A stretch of 13,131 bases of DNA, from the NCBI GenBank assembly GCA_031256815.1, contig JAIRPU010000071.1, forward strand, positions 1 through 13,131, written 5' to 3'. The position numbers and the translations under genes were made by a program. Source of the stretch: Spirochaetaceae bacterium (GTDB lineage Bacteria; Spirochaetota; Spirochaetia; Treponematales; Breznakiellaceae). Below, one piece after another: positions 12,357 to 13,131 of this stretch; the stretch's first letter is position 1; each line of letters starts with the position of its first letter. The notes beneath the pieces were generated by a model. It saw only the letters and a program-made list of their open reading frames with translations. It ran no database searches and was not told where the DNA came from.

Positions 12357-13131
12357 CTATGGCAGTTGATATTGAAAGCGGACAATAACAATGCCTTTGC
12401 CGCCCTGTCCGCCGTTTGCCGTGCCGCCAGCGCTTGCGCCGCCGCCGCCGCCGCCGCCTGCGCCCGCGTCAGGATTCGACATTCTGCCGGAAACGCCGTC
12501 TTTGCCTGCCATATTCGCTGCAAAATTACTGCGGCCGCCTGAGCCGCTTTCGCCTTCCGCGCCTTTTCTTCCGCCATGGCCGGCTTCTTTTGTGCCGCCT
12601 GCGCCGCCGCCTGCGCCAAAGTATACTATTTTGCCGGTTATTGTTGCGCTTTTGCCATTGCCGCCATGTCCGCCATAGCCTCCGTATTGCATACCGCTAA
12701 TCGGATTACTCAGCGGCGCGGAATCGCCGGAAATGCCTGTGCTGATTTGCCCGCCGCCGCCGCCGCCTGCAACGGCGAGCGTTGCCCCGTCTCCCCCCTG
12801 CCAGCCTTCGCTTAGCGCGCCGCCGTCGCCATTTGCGGCTGTTCCGCCCGATGACCAGGAAACAACAGAACTGTTAAAAACAGAAGCGCCGCCGCCTGCG
12901 CCGCCTTTTACTTTTGTAGTAGCCGCAGTGCCGGAAGAGTCGCTGGAGGGCAGGCCGGGCCCCGGGGTAGTCGCCGCGTTGCCGCCCTTTCCTCCGCGAA
13001 TGGCCTTGTATTTATAAGAGCTGTTATCGCCAAATAATGAGTCTTCATCGCTTTTGCCAACAGTGATTCTGTATTTGGCGCTGTTAAACCTGAAATTGTC
13101 GTCTATTATTACGGCGGCGCCGCCGCCGCCG
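12357..13131 (-). CDS. C-terminal part of a large glycine-rich surface protein (5' partial)
   Basis: The frame is open from the right edge of the window to TAG at 12357-12359, giving the last 257 or so residues; an internal ATG at 12692 is not the start. The sequence is dominated by poly-Gly loops spaced by short hydrophobic strands. It opens with GGGGAAVIIDDNFRFNSAKY and RITVGK, has 'ATLAVAGGGGGG', 'KIVYFGAGGGAGG' and 'NPDAGAGGGGGGG' blocks, and closes with GGKGIVIVRFQYQLP. This order, a strand, a 'tVGkG' turn, several 'Y.GGGGGG' blocks and a terminal 'GGsGiVIVRf', is the glycine-rich domain known from bacterial surface proteins and phage tail fibres. It is probably exposed on the cell surface; binding function unknown. 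The signal peptide and N-terminal domains lie outside the window. Confidence 0.82.
   Translation of the reverse strand, partial: GGGGAAVIIDDNFRFNSAKYRITVGKSDEDSLFGDNSSYKYKAIRGGKGGNAATTPGPGLPSSDSSGTAATTKVKGGAGGGASVFNSSVVSWSSGGTAANGDGGALSEGWQGGDGATLAVAGGGGGGQISTGISGDSAPLSNPISGMQYGGYGGHGGNGKSATITGKIVYFGAGGGAGGTKEAGHGGRKGAEGESGSGGRSNFAANMAGKDGVSGRMSNPDAGAGGGGGGGASAGGTANGGQGGKGIVIVRFQYQLP
12438..12458 (-). repeat. Seven-unit GGC triplet run (poly-Gly)
   Basis: Seven uninterrupted GCC units on the + strand, in register with the codons of the minus-strand glycine-rich gene, encode seven glycines. Similar runs occur at 12753-12767 (five units) and 13119-13131 (four units and continuing off the window). 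Slippage would change Gly count without breaking the frame. Confidence 0.8.

Noticed and set aside
12347..12619. Ala/Lys-rich 90-residue minus-strand frame
   Set aside because: It is the glycine-rich gene read one base out of register; GCC-type triplet runs keep several frames open.
12391..13017. Proline-rich plus-strand frames opposite the glycine-rich gene
   Set aside because: Antisense readings of GGC runs (poly-Pro from CCG/GCC); the minus-strand frame is open across the entire region and matches a known glycine-rich domain pattern.
12438..13131. Possible CRISPR-like or tandem repeat array in the GCC-rich region
   Set aside because: Repeats are simple codon runs of unequal spacing with no regular repeat-spacer pattern.

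Overview
The window looks like a chromosomal segment of a Treponema-like spirochaete, probably a host-gut type. This is inferred from several traits together: a lipoprotein with a relaxed lipobox (Asn before the Cys), the C-terminus of a GLUG-type repetitive surface protein at the left edge, a large glycine-rich surface protein at the right edge, a YuiD-type DUF212 membrane protein, and mixed TTG/GTG/ATG starts with good Shine-Dalgarno sites on most genes. There is no rRNA, tRNA, transposase, phage gene or CRISPR array in the window, so the genus is a judgement from gene flavour only.

Layout. Bases 1-230 are the end of a repetitive surface protein, followed by a 354-base non-coding stretch with two hairpins and a promoter. 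Bases 585-5587 (+) hold a tightly packed six-gene unit: amino-acid ABC transporter binding lipoprotein, permease and ATPase, then two tandem glutathionyl-hydroquinone-reductase-like enzymes and a GNAT acetyltransferase. A HIT-family hydrolase follows (5640-5981, +). From 10475 down to 5995 everything is on the minus strand. In transcription order it runs: class II aldolase, murC, then after a 100-base gap a DUF212 membrane protein, a small unknown protein and an Xaa-Pro peptidase. A divergent 155-base region separates the aldolase from an unknown 177-residue helical protein (10631-11164, +). That gene converges on a four-TM metallophosphoesterase (12277-11177, -), which lies downstream of the glycine-rich protein that runs off the right edge.

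How it fits together. The 585-5587 unit is the most suggestive part. An importer of the amino-acid (HEQRo) family is co-transcribed with two thiol-transferase-fold enzymes and an acetyltransferase, which resembles in logic the sulphur-compound salvage operons built around cystine-type transporters. Both enzymes keep the catalytic Cys (C65 in each) but carry Asp-Tyr where classical glutathionyl-hydroquinone reductases have the glutathione-binding Glu-Ser pair, so their thiol partner may not be glutathione. I propose, as inference only, an import-and-reductive-cleavage system for S-conjugated cysteine or peptide thiols.

The second point of interest is the divergent promoter pair at 10484-10624. 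Both -10 boxes lie only 6-8 bases from the start codons and neither gene has a Shine-Dalgarno site, which predicts leaderless mRNAs in both directions.
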